Shown: positions 1 to 6,000, counted from the stretch's first letter. The stretch: 6,348 bases of DNA from JBMCLJ01 sp048615375 (GCA_048615375.1 JBMCLJ010000082.1:1-6348); one strand, 5' to 3'. Notes: generated from the letters alone by a model not told the origin. Numbers and translations are program-made.

Positions 1-1514
1 TCAACCTTTGTTACCTGGTCAGTGTACTGTGTCATCTCTTCGAACGAGCCGATGACAATCTCTTCTCCATCTTCACTTTTCCAGAGTGGAAGAATAGTTG
101 CCCAGTATCGATTACGTGATACTGCCCAATCAGGAGAAGACGCGACAGTTTTAGCGAATCGTCCCTCTTTTATATGCTCAGGTATCCAGTTAATATCCTG
201 GTTCAACTCCAGCATTCGTGCTTTTATCTTTTGAATATCGAGGAAGTACGAGTCCTGCGCCATGTAAATAAGCGGATTCTCTCCGCGGTAAAAAGGCAAA
301 CGGTGGGTATACATTTCTGATCGAAGCAGGTTTCCTTTCTCCTGAAGATTCGCGGTTATCATATCGCACGCGTCTCGCAAATACACACCCTTCCACGACC
401 CCACTGTCATCTTACCCTGCTCATCAATATCACTATAGTCACTTAAACCATGCTGTTTTCCCAGCTCATGGTCTTCCGCACCAAATGCCGGGGCTATATG
501 CAGAACGCCAGTGCCTTCTTCCATACTTACTCCTGAGTACGCGTAGATTGCATGATCTTTTGGGGTTGTTTCGTTCACGAAGAAGTCATACACCGGATAG
601 TATTTAAGACCAACCAGTTCTGTACCTTTAAACTCACTGAGTACTTTGACCAGTTTCCCTTCGTCAGTACCGATATGCTCTTCTGTAGTCTGGAAGGCAT
701 ATTCAAGACGACTCTTCGCGAGGACTAACTTTTGCCCTTCAAACTCAACCAGACAATACTGCTCATCAGGATTTACTGCTAACGCGAAATTTGAGGGTAT
801 AGTCCATGGCGTTGTGGTCCAGGCTACGATAGACGCTTCACCAAATTTGTCATTATGCTGCAAATGAAACTTCACAAATATACTTAAATCCTCAACTTCA
901 CGATAGTTATCCGCGTCCATCGCGACTTCAAACTCTGACACTGGCGTTGAAGTGTCAGTGGAAAAAAGAGAAACACGCTTACCTTCGTACACATAACCTT
1001 TCTCGTACATTTGCTTAAACGCCCAGATCACCGACTCCATGAATTCGGGGTTCATGGTGTAATACGCGTTATCCATATCTACCCAGCGCCCAATCTTTTC
1101 TACGTACCATCGCCAGTCACTTGAACAACTCTGCACATATGAGCGACATTCCTGGACGTATTTATCGACTCCCATTTCCTCTTCAAGCTGTTTACTTGAT
1201 TTTATTCCAAATTTCCTGTTGACCTTCTCTTCAACAGGCAATCCATGACAATCCCAACCGAATACCCTCCGAACTCGTTTGCCCTTCATAGTCCAATAGC
1301 GTGGGATGGCATCTTTAGCGATTGAAGGCAAAAGCGATCCATAATGCGGTGTTCCGGTTACGAATGGCGGACCATCAACGAATGAATAGCTATTTTCAAT
1401 CGGTCTTTGCTCGACGCTTTTCTCAAATATTTTGTTTGCTTTCCAGAAACTATTGATTGTATCTTCCAGCTCAGGAAATTTTGGTGTTCCTTCGACTTTT
1501 TTTATTTTTGACAT
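1..1514 (-). CDS. ileS: Isoleucyl-tRNA synthetase, N-terminal 504 residues (runs off left edge)
   Basis: Cytoplasmic class I synthetase that attaches isoleucine to tRNA-Ile. Reading from the ATG at 1514 gives 504 codons with no stop, so the KMSKS loop and anticodon-binding part lie outside the window. Visible landmarks: VDGPPFVTGTPHYGS at residues 46-60, which carries the HIGH-type signature as HYGS; GWDCHGLPVE at 86-95; the CP1 editing motif WTTTPWTIPSN at 232-242; TGVLHIAPAFGAEDHEL at 335-351 with the editing-site Asp348; and DWAVSRNRYW at 462-471. The residues FSTDTSTPVSEFEV (184-197) and HRLPFYRGENPLIY (404-417) lack the CP1 zinc cysteine pairs of standard bacterial IleRS, as in eukaryotic-like (IleS2) enzymes. 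The start fits the normal N-terminus of the family. Upstream is only a weak GAAGA. It begins 15 nt after the preceding small gene, so the two are probably cotranscribed. Family assignment is near certain; the subtype is inferred from motifs. Confidence 0.97.
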   Translation of the reverse strand, partial: MSKIKKVEGTPKFPELEDTINSFWKANKIFEKSVEQRPIENSYSFVDGPPFVTGTPHYGSLLPSIAKDAIPRYWTMKGKRVRRVFGWDCHGLPVEEKVNRKFGIKSSKQLEEEMGVDKYVQECRSYVQSCSSDWRWYVEKIGRWVDMDNAYYTMNPEFMESVIWAFKQMYEKGYVYEGKRVSLFSTDTSTPVSEFEVAMDADNYREVEDLSIFVKFHLQHNDKFGEASIVAWTTTPWTIPSNFALAVNPDEQYCLVEFEGQKLVLAKSRLEYAFQTTEEHIGTDEGKLVKVLSEFKGTELVGLKYYPVYDFFVNETTPKDHAIYAYSGVSMEEGTGVLHIAPAFGAEDHELGKQHGLSDYSDIDEQGKMTVGSWKGVYLRDACDMITANLQEKGNLLRSEMYTHRLPFYRGENPLIYMAQDSYFLDIQKIKARMLELNQDINWIPEHIKEGRFAKTVASSPDWAVSRNRYWATILPLWKSEDGEEIVIGSFEEMTQYTDQVTKV

Positions 1515-1529
1515 AATTATTCTTCAAGT

Positions 1530-1847
1530 TTACTGTTGTCTAACCATTACTACCGTTGGGATTAGCGTCCCGGAAGGTAAACGGTATTCACCAGTCTTTC
1601 TATTGATATCTTTAACAAAACGAAACTTCTCGTAAAAATGAATCGCCTGTACCATTCGATTAACCCTATCTTCGAAATCTGAGAACTTTTCCATGACGTC
1701 CTTTCTAGTAATTTTCAACTTTTTATCAGGGTATACTTGTAGCCACTTATTCCTGTTGATCGTCATAATTACTTGACCATCTTCAGGCAGCGCCTCTTCA
1801 AGTACAAACTCTTCAGCATATATTTGATTTTTACTTACTTGATTCAT
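1530..1847 (-). CDS. Unrecognised 105-residue hydrophilic protein upstream of ileS
   Basis: I do not recognise this protein. From the ATG at 1847 it begins MNQVSKNQIYAEEFVLEE and ends with IPTVVMVRQQ and a TAA stop. It is highly charged, has no cysteine, signal peptide or membrane segment, and looks like a small soluble domain of mixed strands and one helix (the middle, KDVMEKFSDFEDRVNRMVQA, is amphipathic). The frame stays open upstream to an ATG at 1874 and a TTG at 1898. Both lie inside the terminator hairpin at 1866-1906, so I prefer the ATG at 1847, which is 12 nt beyond the U tract. No Shine-Dalgarno site precedes any of these starts. The gene lies 15 nt before ileS and has no obvious promoter of its own, so it probably depends on read-through of that terminator. 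It may be a conserved lineage-specific partner of ileS or an unrelated passenger. Confidence 0.7.
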   Translation of the reverse strand: MNQVSKNQIYAEEFVLEEALPEDGQVIMTINRNKWLQVYPDKKLKITRKDVMEKFSDFEDRVNRMVQAIHFYEKFRFVKDINRKTGEYRLPSGTLIPTVVMVRQQ

Positions 1848-1859
1848 AGTCGCATAATT

Positions 1860-1906
1860 AAAAAATCCCCGCATCGCCCTACCATTTTGATAGTGCAATG
1901 CAGGGA
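1860..1906 (-). terminator. Strong Rho-independent terminator before the 105-residue gene and ileS
   Basis: In minus-strand RNA, TCCCTGCATTGC (1906-1895) pairs along its full length with GCGATGCGGGGA (1877-1866). After one A/G mismatch, CTATC (1893-1889) pairs with GGTAG (1883-1879), leaving the five-base loop AAAAT. Six T residues follow (1865-1860). Three of the 17 pairs are G-U pairs in minus-strand RNA but would be C-A mismatches in plus-strand RNA, and there is no T tract on the plus side, so the direction is clear. It sits 12 nt before the ATG at 1847. It therefore either ends the upstream RNA or acts as an attenuator for the downstream genes. Confidence 0.92.
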
Positions 1907-2150
1907 ACTGTAAATTTTACTAATTCGGTACCGTCCTGCTTCTCCTGAAGATCTCGTGTTGATACTATCAGGACTTTTATCAGCGGTTACGGGCTTACCC
2001 GTCTGGGTCTACTTGCGTAACGTTGTCTTTCTAACTCCGTTGCGTTCTTCCAGATCCGTAGAACTTACCTTCTTCACCGTTGATCGCGGTTCATCACGGA
2101 TTATATGTAATTGTCTCGTAACTGAATGCAAAAAGCAAGCAGTCTACCTA
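1860..2150 (-). ncRNA. Candidate structured RNA or long 5' leader, about 290 nt, unrecognised
   Basis: This stretch between the L25 stop and the small gene upstream of ileS has no convincing reading frame on either strand. It has its own promoter-like sequence at its upstream edge and a textbook terminator at its end. The minus strand is purine-rich and folds locally into a chain of hairpins: ACTG/CAGT enclosing TGC-TTTTT-GCA (2143-2121); CCGTGAT/ATCAACGG with one bulged base and loop GAACCGCG (2099-2077); GTTCT/AGAAC (2064-2044); the perfect tetraloop hairpin ACGGG-TAAG-CCCGT (2002-1989); and GTCCTG/CAGGAC (1974-1933) with CTTC-AGGA-GAAG stacked directly on it. The fold was judged by eye, without energy calculation. 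It lacks the sequence signatures of RNase P RNA, tmRNA and SRP RNA. Alternatives are an attenuator leader for the small gene and ileS, or a 3' UTR of the L25 transcript. The 5' end is inferred from the promoter. Confidence 0.5.
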
Positions 2151-2175
2151 TACCTGTTTATACCAACATTCTCAA
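2147..2175 (-). promoter_or_regulatory. Putative promoter for the candidate RNA / ileS leader
   Basis: Just after the L25 stop, the minus strand carries TGGTATAAA (2165-2157), an extended -10 element with five of six bases matching TATAAT. It would start RNA near 2150. A second reading of the same site pairs TTGAGA (2175-2170) with TATAGG (2152-2147) over a 17-bp spacer, starting near 2140. Either choice places the start at the upstream edge of the gene-free hairpin region. The call rests on sequence match only. Confidence 0.5.
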
Positions 2176-2192
2176 ACAGATAGTTTCTCTGA

Positions 2193-2900
2193 TCATTCCT
2201 TCTTGTCTTTAGCTTCATGAGTATCACCTGTATCACCGCCCGCTTCTTCAGCACCTTCTTTTTTGCCCTCAGCAGCTTCACCTTCCTGGGCTTGTAACTC
2301 TTCAGTCGCTGCCTGTACGTCAATTTCCTCTTCATCCTGTACAGCGGATGTAGTTGTTACCACAACCCTTTGCCTGTCTTCCTCCTCATCGTGAACAAGC
2401 TCTACGCCTTCAGGAAGTTTAATTTCTTCCACAGTAATAGTATCACCTGCGTGAAATGCAGAAACATTAAGCTCGATTTCTTCTGGAAGATTTTTAGGAA
2501 GTCCACGAAGTTCAATTTCATCCATAGAGAGGATAATCATTGATTCCTCTTCCTTCACAGCAGGAGATTCGTCCTGACCATGAAGCACAAAGGGAACGGT
2601 AGAAGTAGTCTCGACATTCAAATTAACTTCACGGAATGAAACGTGTGTATATTCCCGGGAAACAGGATCCATTTGAACTTCACCGATATAGCAATTGTGA
2701 TTTTTACCAGCGATATCTACTTCGACTACCGCAGTAGTACCAACATCATCATATAATTTTGTGAATTCTTTAGTACTGATTTGCAGGTTAAACAATCCTT
2801 TGAATCCGTACACAGCACCTGGAATATACCCGGCGTTACGGATTTTTTTTACTTTTTTTCCGACAATTGACCTTGTCTCTGCCTTAATCTTATGTTCCAT
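2193..2900 (-). CDS. rplY: Ribosomal protein bL25 (CTC/TL5 type, two domains plus acidic tail)
   Basis: Large-subunit ribosomal protein whose N-terminal domain binds 5S rRNA; the second domain is characteristic of general stress protein CTC and Thermus TL5. From the ATG at 2900 it has 235 residues. The N-terminal domain shows KKIRNAGYIPGAVYG (18-32) and IGEVQMDPVSREYTHVSF (72-89). The TL5 domain shows TVPFVLHG (101-108), LRGLPKNLPEEIELNVS (131-147) and a GDTITVEEIKLPEGVEL stretch (152-168). From about residue 188 the tail is low-complexity, rich in Glu, Gly, Ala and Lys. The frame is open further upstream to a GTG at 2942, but homology begins at MEHKIKAETR, so I chose 2900. There is no Shine-Dalgarno site. 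It lies 41 nt after the NlpC-like gene and is likely cotranscribed with it. The stop is TGA. Confidence 0.94.
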   Translation of the reverse strand: MEHKIKAETRSIVGKKVKKIRNAGYIPGAVYGFKGLFNLQISTKEFTKLYDDVGTTAVVEVDIAGKNHNCYIGEVQMDPVSREYTHVSFREVNLNVETTSTVPFVLHGQDESPAVKEEESMIILSMDEIELRGLPKNLPEEIELNVSAFHAGDTITVEEIKLPEGVELVHDEEEDRQRVVVTTTSAVQDEEEIDVQAATEELQAQEGEAAEGKKEGAEEAGGDTGDTHEAKDKKE

Positions 2901-2920
2901 GGTTCTAGGATTTTTACTTC

Positions 2921-2933
2921 GTGATAATATCAC
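2921..2933. repeat. 13-bp inverted repeat upstream of the L25 start
   Basis: On the plus strand, GTGATA and TATCAC flank a single central A. The repeat lies in the 41-nt gap between the NlpC-like stop and the L25 ATG, 20 bp from that ATG. On the minus strand it contains TATTAT, five of six matches to a -10 box, but I find no good -35 at the right distance. It could be an operator over a weak internal promoter. A hairpin is unlikely because the loop would be one base. Confidence 0.35.
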
Positions 2934-2941
2934 TAAATTCA

Positions 2942-3676
2942 CTACAAGGGAAGATTAAGCCTCCAAACTCCATTCTTACTCATCAGTTCCCGATAACCTT
3001 TGTACGCGTAATTAATTTTTTCTCCAGGATCAAGATCGTCCCACACAGACTGGCCAAGATCCATATTCTTTATCCGTATTTCGCCGTATCGTACCCCATT
3101 ACGGGCGTACTCCCTTGGTGAATTCACAAATGTCAACGTTTGTGGCTCATTTTCACTGGTAAAGGCTACTTTTGTAACCAGCAGTACATGCTTTCCCCCT
3201 CTTGTCCGGATCAAATCGCCCGGTTTAATATCTTTCAAAGCAATTTGTGTGGCTAATGGTGCTGTTGTAAGCATATCAGCGCTTACCGATGAAACCGGCT
3301 TTAGTTTCCGGGATAAAAACTTTCGTACCCTTAAGGTGCTTTCTTTGGGAAGATAGTCTTTTAATTCTCCTTTGCCGACGCTGGTAAGCCAGAAGTCAAA
3401 GACCTGGTACACGAAACCGGAACAATCTATACCAATACCATGTTCAAGTAGCTTTTTACGGATTTCATCAGATGTCAATGAAGAATCGGTCACAATTTCA
3501 TTCGCATAGGTTTCCAGCTCTGATGGGCTTCCTTTTCCAGCCATGACCGGCTGCCGAAAAAAAGTTGAAGAGGGATTAATAAAATATGGACATACCACGA
3601 CCTTACCTGCTATAGAAAGATTAAAGTACTTATCAATAAATTTCTGTACTTCTTCAGGTATTTTTCTTTCTACCAT
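2942..3676 (-). CDS. NlpC/P60-like (papain-fold) cysteine hydrolase, cytoplasmic
   Basis: The protein has 244 residues. GIDCSGFVYQVF (82-93) carries the candidate nucleophile Cys85, and DIKPGDLIRTRGGKHVLLVTKV (149-170, in overlapping parts DIKPGDLIRTRG and GGKHVLLVTKV) carries the candidate His163. This Cys-then-His order and the PGDL turn are typical of the unpermuted NlpC/P60 fold, whose members usually cut peptide bonds in peptidoglycan. A third polar residue may be Asn185 or Glu189; I cannot decide. The N-terminal 75 residues (VVVCPYFINPSSTF, MAGKGSPSELETYANEI) match no domain I know. There is no signal peptide, lipobox or membrane segment, so it appears cytoplasmic, which is odd for a wall hydrolase. 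Exact substrate is unknown. The ATG at 3676 lies immediately downstream of a strong promoter. bL25 follows in the same direction after 41 nt. Confidence 0.8.
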   Translation of the reverse strand: MVERKIPEEVQKFIDKYFNLSIAGKVVVCPYFINPSSTFFRQPVMAGKGSPSELETYANEIVTDSSLTSDEIRKKLLEHGIGIDCSGFVYQVFDFWLTSVGKGELKDYLPKESTLRVRKFLSRKLKPVSSVSADMLTTAPLATQIALKDIKPGDLIRTRGGKHVLLVTKVAFTSENEPQTLTFVNSPREYARNGVRYGEIRIKNMDLGQSVWDDLDPGEKINYAYKGYRELMSKNGVWRLNLPL

Positions 3677-3684
3677 AACAAGAG

Positions 3685-3712
3685 ATTATAATATAACCCG
3701 TTAAAACCTCAA
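3685..3712 (-). promoter_or_regulatory. Sigma-70-type promoter giving a leaderless or near-leaderless mRNA
   Basis: The minus strand reads TTGAGG (3712-3707), a 16-bp spacer, then a perfect TATAAT (3690-3685). The expected start site, about 7 nt beyond the -10, falls at 3678-3677, against the ATG of the NlpC-like gene at 3676. The mRNA would have almost no 5' leader, consistent with the lack of any Shine-Dalgarno site there. It probably drives the NlpC-like gene and bL25. Confidence 0.75.
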
Positions 3713-3761
3713 TATTGTGTTGTGCACCCAAACAGTGAGAATGCATTACACCATACTGTGG

Positions 3762-4553
3762 TCAAGCCTTTTTTTCAACTTGTTCATACCATTTGTCTTT
3801 GTTCCTGAAACTCTCTCCATCTACGTGGATTACTTTAAACACCCGGTTAATCCTGTCCATATATCTCTCACGATCACCTTCATCCTCCTGGTATCCATGT
3901 TCCATTATATGCTCATAAGGAGCATTACTTGTAACGAACAGCCTTCCTCCATGATCATGAGCATGCGAAACAATTTTCTTAAACAACTTCATGCCTTCAC
4001 CCTCCGGAGAGTTCAGGTCATCAATAATCCACACCTGGTCCGGCGCAAGGTTTTGGTACGCTTCACGCATTCTTTCATTTTCTTCAACACCTACCCGTAA
4101 GAACACTGGCTTTAGTCCTCTTTTCATAAATTCTTTGGATAACGAAACAGCCATGTGAGTCTTTCCGACACCAGGTTTCCCATAGATAAAGATCCCTGCC
4201 GAAGTATGCGGTTTATCCAGATCAAGCAGTGTACTCGCATATTCGAGCAATGTCTCCTGGGATTCATGCGTAGGAATATAATTATTAATACGGGAACACA
4301 GATTTTCAAGAGGTGTGTAAGGATTTTCCAGCAGGAATTTTAGGTCAAGAATAAGATCCATTTTCGCTTCGTCTGGTAGCAAATCAATCATAAACGTTAC
4401 CTCAGAATCTGTCATCTCATGGACACCAATCTTTGGAAAAAATTCCTGGAGTTTAAGAATCAAAGCTTCACTGATATACTCATGTTTTGGTATCTTTAAA
4501 AATTTACTGCTATCCAACGCTGTATTATTTGGCTTTTGATTATCCTGTGACAT
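3762..4553 (-). CDS. DnaC/DnaI/IstB-like AAA+ ATPase
   Basis: The protein has 263 residues. An ATPase core occupies about residues 115-245, with Walker A GKPGVGKT (125-132), Walker B VWIIDD (174-179), sensor 1 LFVTSN (205-210) and an arginine-rich segment RYMDRINRVFK (230-240) at the place where DnaC relatives carry an arginine finger. DnaC and DnaI load the replicative helicase onto single-stranded DNA; IstB relatives assist IS21 transposases. Here there is no transposase or terminal repeat nearby, so a host helicase-loader-like or related remodelling role is more likely, though not demonstrated. The N-terminal about 110 residues are helical and acidic (LILKLQEFFPKIG, MDLILDLKFLLENPY), without the cysteines of a zinc finger, and could bind a partner. 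The start is the ATG at 4553, preceded by an A-rich stretch and no Shine-Dalgarno site. No terminator is visible after its stop; the next minus-strand promoter is 50 bp downstream. Confidence 0.85.
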   Translation of the reverse strand: MSQDNQKPNNTALDSSKFLKIPKHEYISEALILKLQEFFPKIGVHEMTDSEVTFMIDLLPDEAKMDLILDLKFLLENPYTPLENLCSRINNYIPTHESQETLLEYASTLLDLDKPHTSAGIFIYGKPGVGKTHMAVSLSKEFMKRGLKPVFLRVGVEENERMREAYQNLAPDQVWIIDDLNSPEGEGMKLFKKIVSHAHDHGGRLFVTSNAPYEHIMEHGYQEDEGDRERYMDRINRVFKVIHVDGESFRNKDKWYEQVEKKA

Positions 4554-4630
4554 ATACTTTTCTTAGTTAACAACTTATACTTTTTATATGGTTTTGTCTA
4601 TTTTTTTTATTTTTTACACATCACTTCGTT
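4554..4630. promoter_or_regulatory. AT-rich divergent promoter region
   Basis: This 77-bp gap separates two divergently read genes and must hold at least one promoter for each unless RNA enters from outside. Toward the minus-strand ATPase the best candidate is TAGACA (4600-4595), a short 15-bp spacer and TATAAG (4579-4574), implying a leader of about 14 nt. Toward the plus-strand methyltransferase I see -10-like TATACT (4576-4581) and TATATG (4585-4590) but no matching -35. A T-rich run (4599-4615) lies close to the plus-strand start. Confidence 0.35.
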
Positions 4631-5950
4631 ATGACAGATAAATGCATAATACACATAGATTATATACAGGAAAAAGGATTCGGCGTAGGACAGGCCAAAG
4701 GCAGGACGTACTACGTACTTGGTGCTTTACCAGGGGAAGTGGTGACTGCCAATGAGTTCAAAAGGAAAAAAGGAATTTCGTACTGCTCAGTAGTTGAGTA
4801 TGTTACAACATCAATAAACAGGGTAGAGCCAGCAGAAGATCACTATCTCGCGTGCTCGCCTTTACAGGCTATCTCATTTAGTGCGGAAAATGAAATCAAA
4901 AAAGATCTGGTTCGCACCTTTTTCCGGGAGTACGCTGAGACTGAATTACCGGATTTTGAACTCGTAGATAATGCGATAGTTTTTCATTACCGCAATAAAG
5001 TAGAATTTTCCCTCTACGGGCATGATGAAAGTGAATCTCTCAGCCTGGCTTTCCATAAAAGAGAAGGCAAAAAGGCAAAATACACACTTGAGGGGTGCAA
5101 ACTTCTTCCTGAGCTTATGAATAAACATTCTGCAAGAATCCTGCACTCATTGCAAGATCATCATATCCAGGCAAGAATGGTGAAAGGCATTGTTCTACGA
5201 TACTCGTTTACTGAGGAAAAAGTCATTGCAGCCGTGTACTTCAAGGACGAAATATCTGACTGGCATACAGTAGCAGGTACATCGCTGATCAGTGACGAGC
5301 TGACCGGCTTGCACAGCATCTTTTCTACTCACAGGTCACCTGCCTGTGTGGAGACATACAAACTCGGTATGTATGGCGACACCACACTCACTGAAAACGT
5401 GCTGGGGAAAAAATTCACCTATGAATACGACAGCTTTTTTCAGATCAATCCTTCTCTGTTTGAGGAAGCTGCGCGTGACATCAGAAAACTGATTGAAGGT
5501 ATTCCTCAGCACCAAAGTAAACGACTTTACGATCTATATGGAGGTGTAGGGACAATTGGGATACTTTGCAGTGACCTTGTTCAAGAGGTTATATGCGTTG
5601 AATCCCACGACAAGGCACAGCGATGTGCACTGAAAAATGCCAAACACAATCAGGTACATAACTTCTCCTTTTTTCACGCAAAAACCGAGAAATCACAGCT
5701 TGGAAGTATAGCGGCAGAAGATATTGTAATTCTTGACCCTCCACGTGCCGGCCTCCACCCAAAAGTCATCAAGGAGCTGATCGCTTGCAGACCGGAGATA
5801 ATCATCTATCTGTCCTGCAATCCAAAAACCCTGGCTCAGGACATTGCACTACTGAAGGGAAAATACAAACTTTCACATATTCGAGCGTATAACTTCTATC
5901 CTCGAACCATGCATTGTGAAGTACTTATCTTACTCGAGATAAAATCGTAA
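4631..5950 (+). CDS. SAM-dependent RNA uracil-5-methyltransferase, TrmA/RlmD family
   Basis: The enzyme transfers a methyl group from S-adenosylmethionine to C5 of a uridine in tRNA or 23S rRNA. It has 439 residues. A TRAM-like RNA-binding domain occupies about 1-60 (GFGVGQ, GALPGEVV). The Rossmann catalytic domain is C-terminal: FFQINPSLFEEA (269-280), the SAM motif LYDLYGGVGTIG (299-310), LDPPRAGL (368-375), the nucleophile Cys396 in YLSCNP, and the general base Glu430 in MHCEVLILL. The iron-sulfur cysteine cluster of RlmD is not conserved: at HYLACSPLQ (71-79) only Cys75 remains beside the family's LQ. Substrate, whether rRNA position or tRNA U54, cannot be told from sequence. The start is the ATG at 4631, with TRAM homology beginning soon after and no Shine-Dalgarno site. 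It stands alone on the plus strand and ends 50 bp from a convergent gene. Confidence 0.93.
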   Translation: MTDKCIIHIDYIQEKGFGVGQAKGRTYYVLGALPGEVVTANEFKRKKGISYCSVVEYVTTSINRVEPAEDHYLACSPLQAISFSAENEIKKDLVRTFFREYAETELPDFELVDNAIVFHYRNKVEFSLYGHDESESLSLAFHKREGKKAKYTLEGCKLLPELMNKHSARILHSLQDHHIQARMVKGIVLRYSFTEEKVIAAVYFKDEISDWHTVAGTSLISDELTGLHSIFSTHRSPACVETYKLGMYGDTTLTENVLGKKFTYEYDSFFQINPSLFEEAARDIRKLIEGIPQHQSKRLYDLYGGVGTIGILCSDLVQEVICVESHDKAQRCALKNAKHNQVHNFSFFHAKTEKSQLGSIAAEDIVILDPPRAGLHPKVIKELIACRPEIIIYLSCNPKTLAQDIALLKGKYKLSHIRAYNFYPRTMHCEVLILLEIKS

Positions 5951-6000
5951 TGCCTCGTTCTTGTAACGCCGCATCAACTCTGCCGCTCCTGACAGCACCT

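Noticed and set aside
1925..1960. SRP RNA-like CAGG...AGCAG on the minus strand
   Set aside because: The two halves are too close to form the domain IV tip with its GGAA-type loop; the sequence is better explained by the CTTC-AGGA-GAAG hairpin.
1965..1985. AAAAGTCCTG resembling the GAGGAAAGTCC element of RNase P RNA
   Set aside because: The rest of the conserved core, including the 3' ACAGAA element, is absent and only about 110 nt remain to the terminator.
2017..2140. Minus-strand frame of about 40 codons (TTG start) inside the candidate RNA
   Set aside because: No ATG, no binding site, not rich in isoleucine as a leader peptide for ileS would be, and it overlaps several hairpins.
1956..2183. 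Plus-strand reading frame of 75 codons starting GTG
   Set aside because: It runs antisense through the hairpin-rich region, has no family resemblance or ribosome binding site, and the terminator and promoter evidence points to the other strand.
3713..3761. ACAGT/ACTGT inverted repeat after the ATPase stop as a terminator
   Set aside because: Only 5 bp, a large loop and no T tract on the minus strand.
5951..6000. Shared terminator between the convergent genes
   Set aside because: Only short, weak pairings such as CGTT/AACG and no T run; nothing I would call a terminator.
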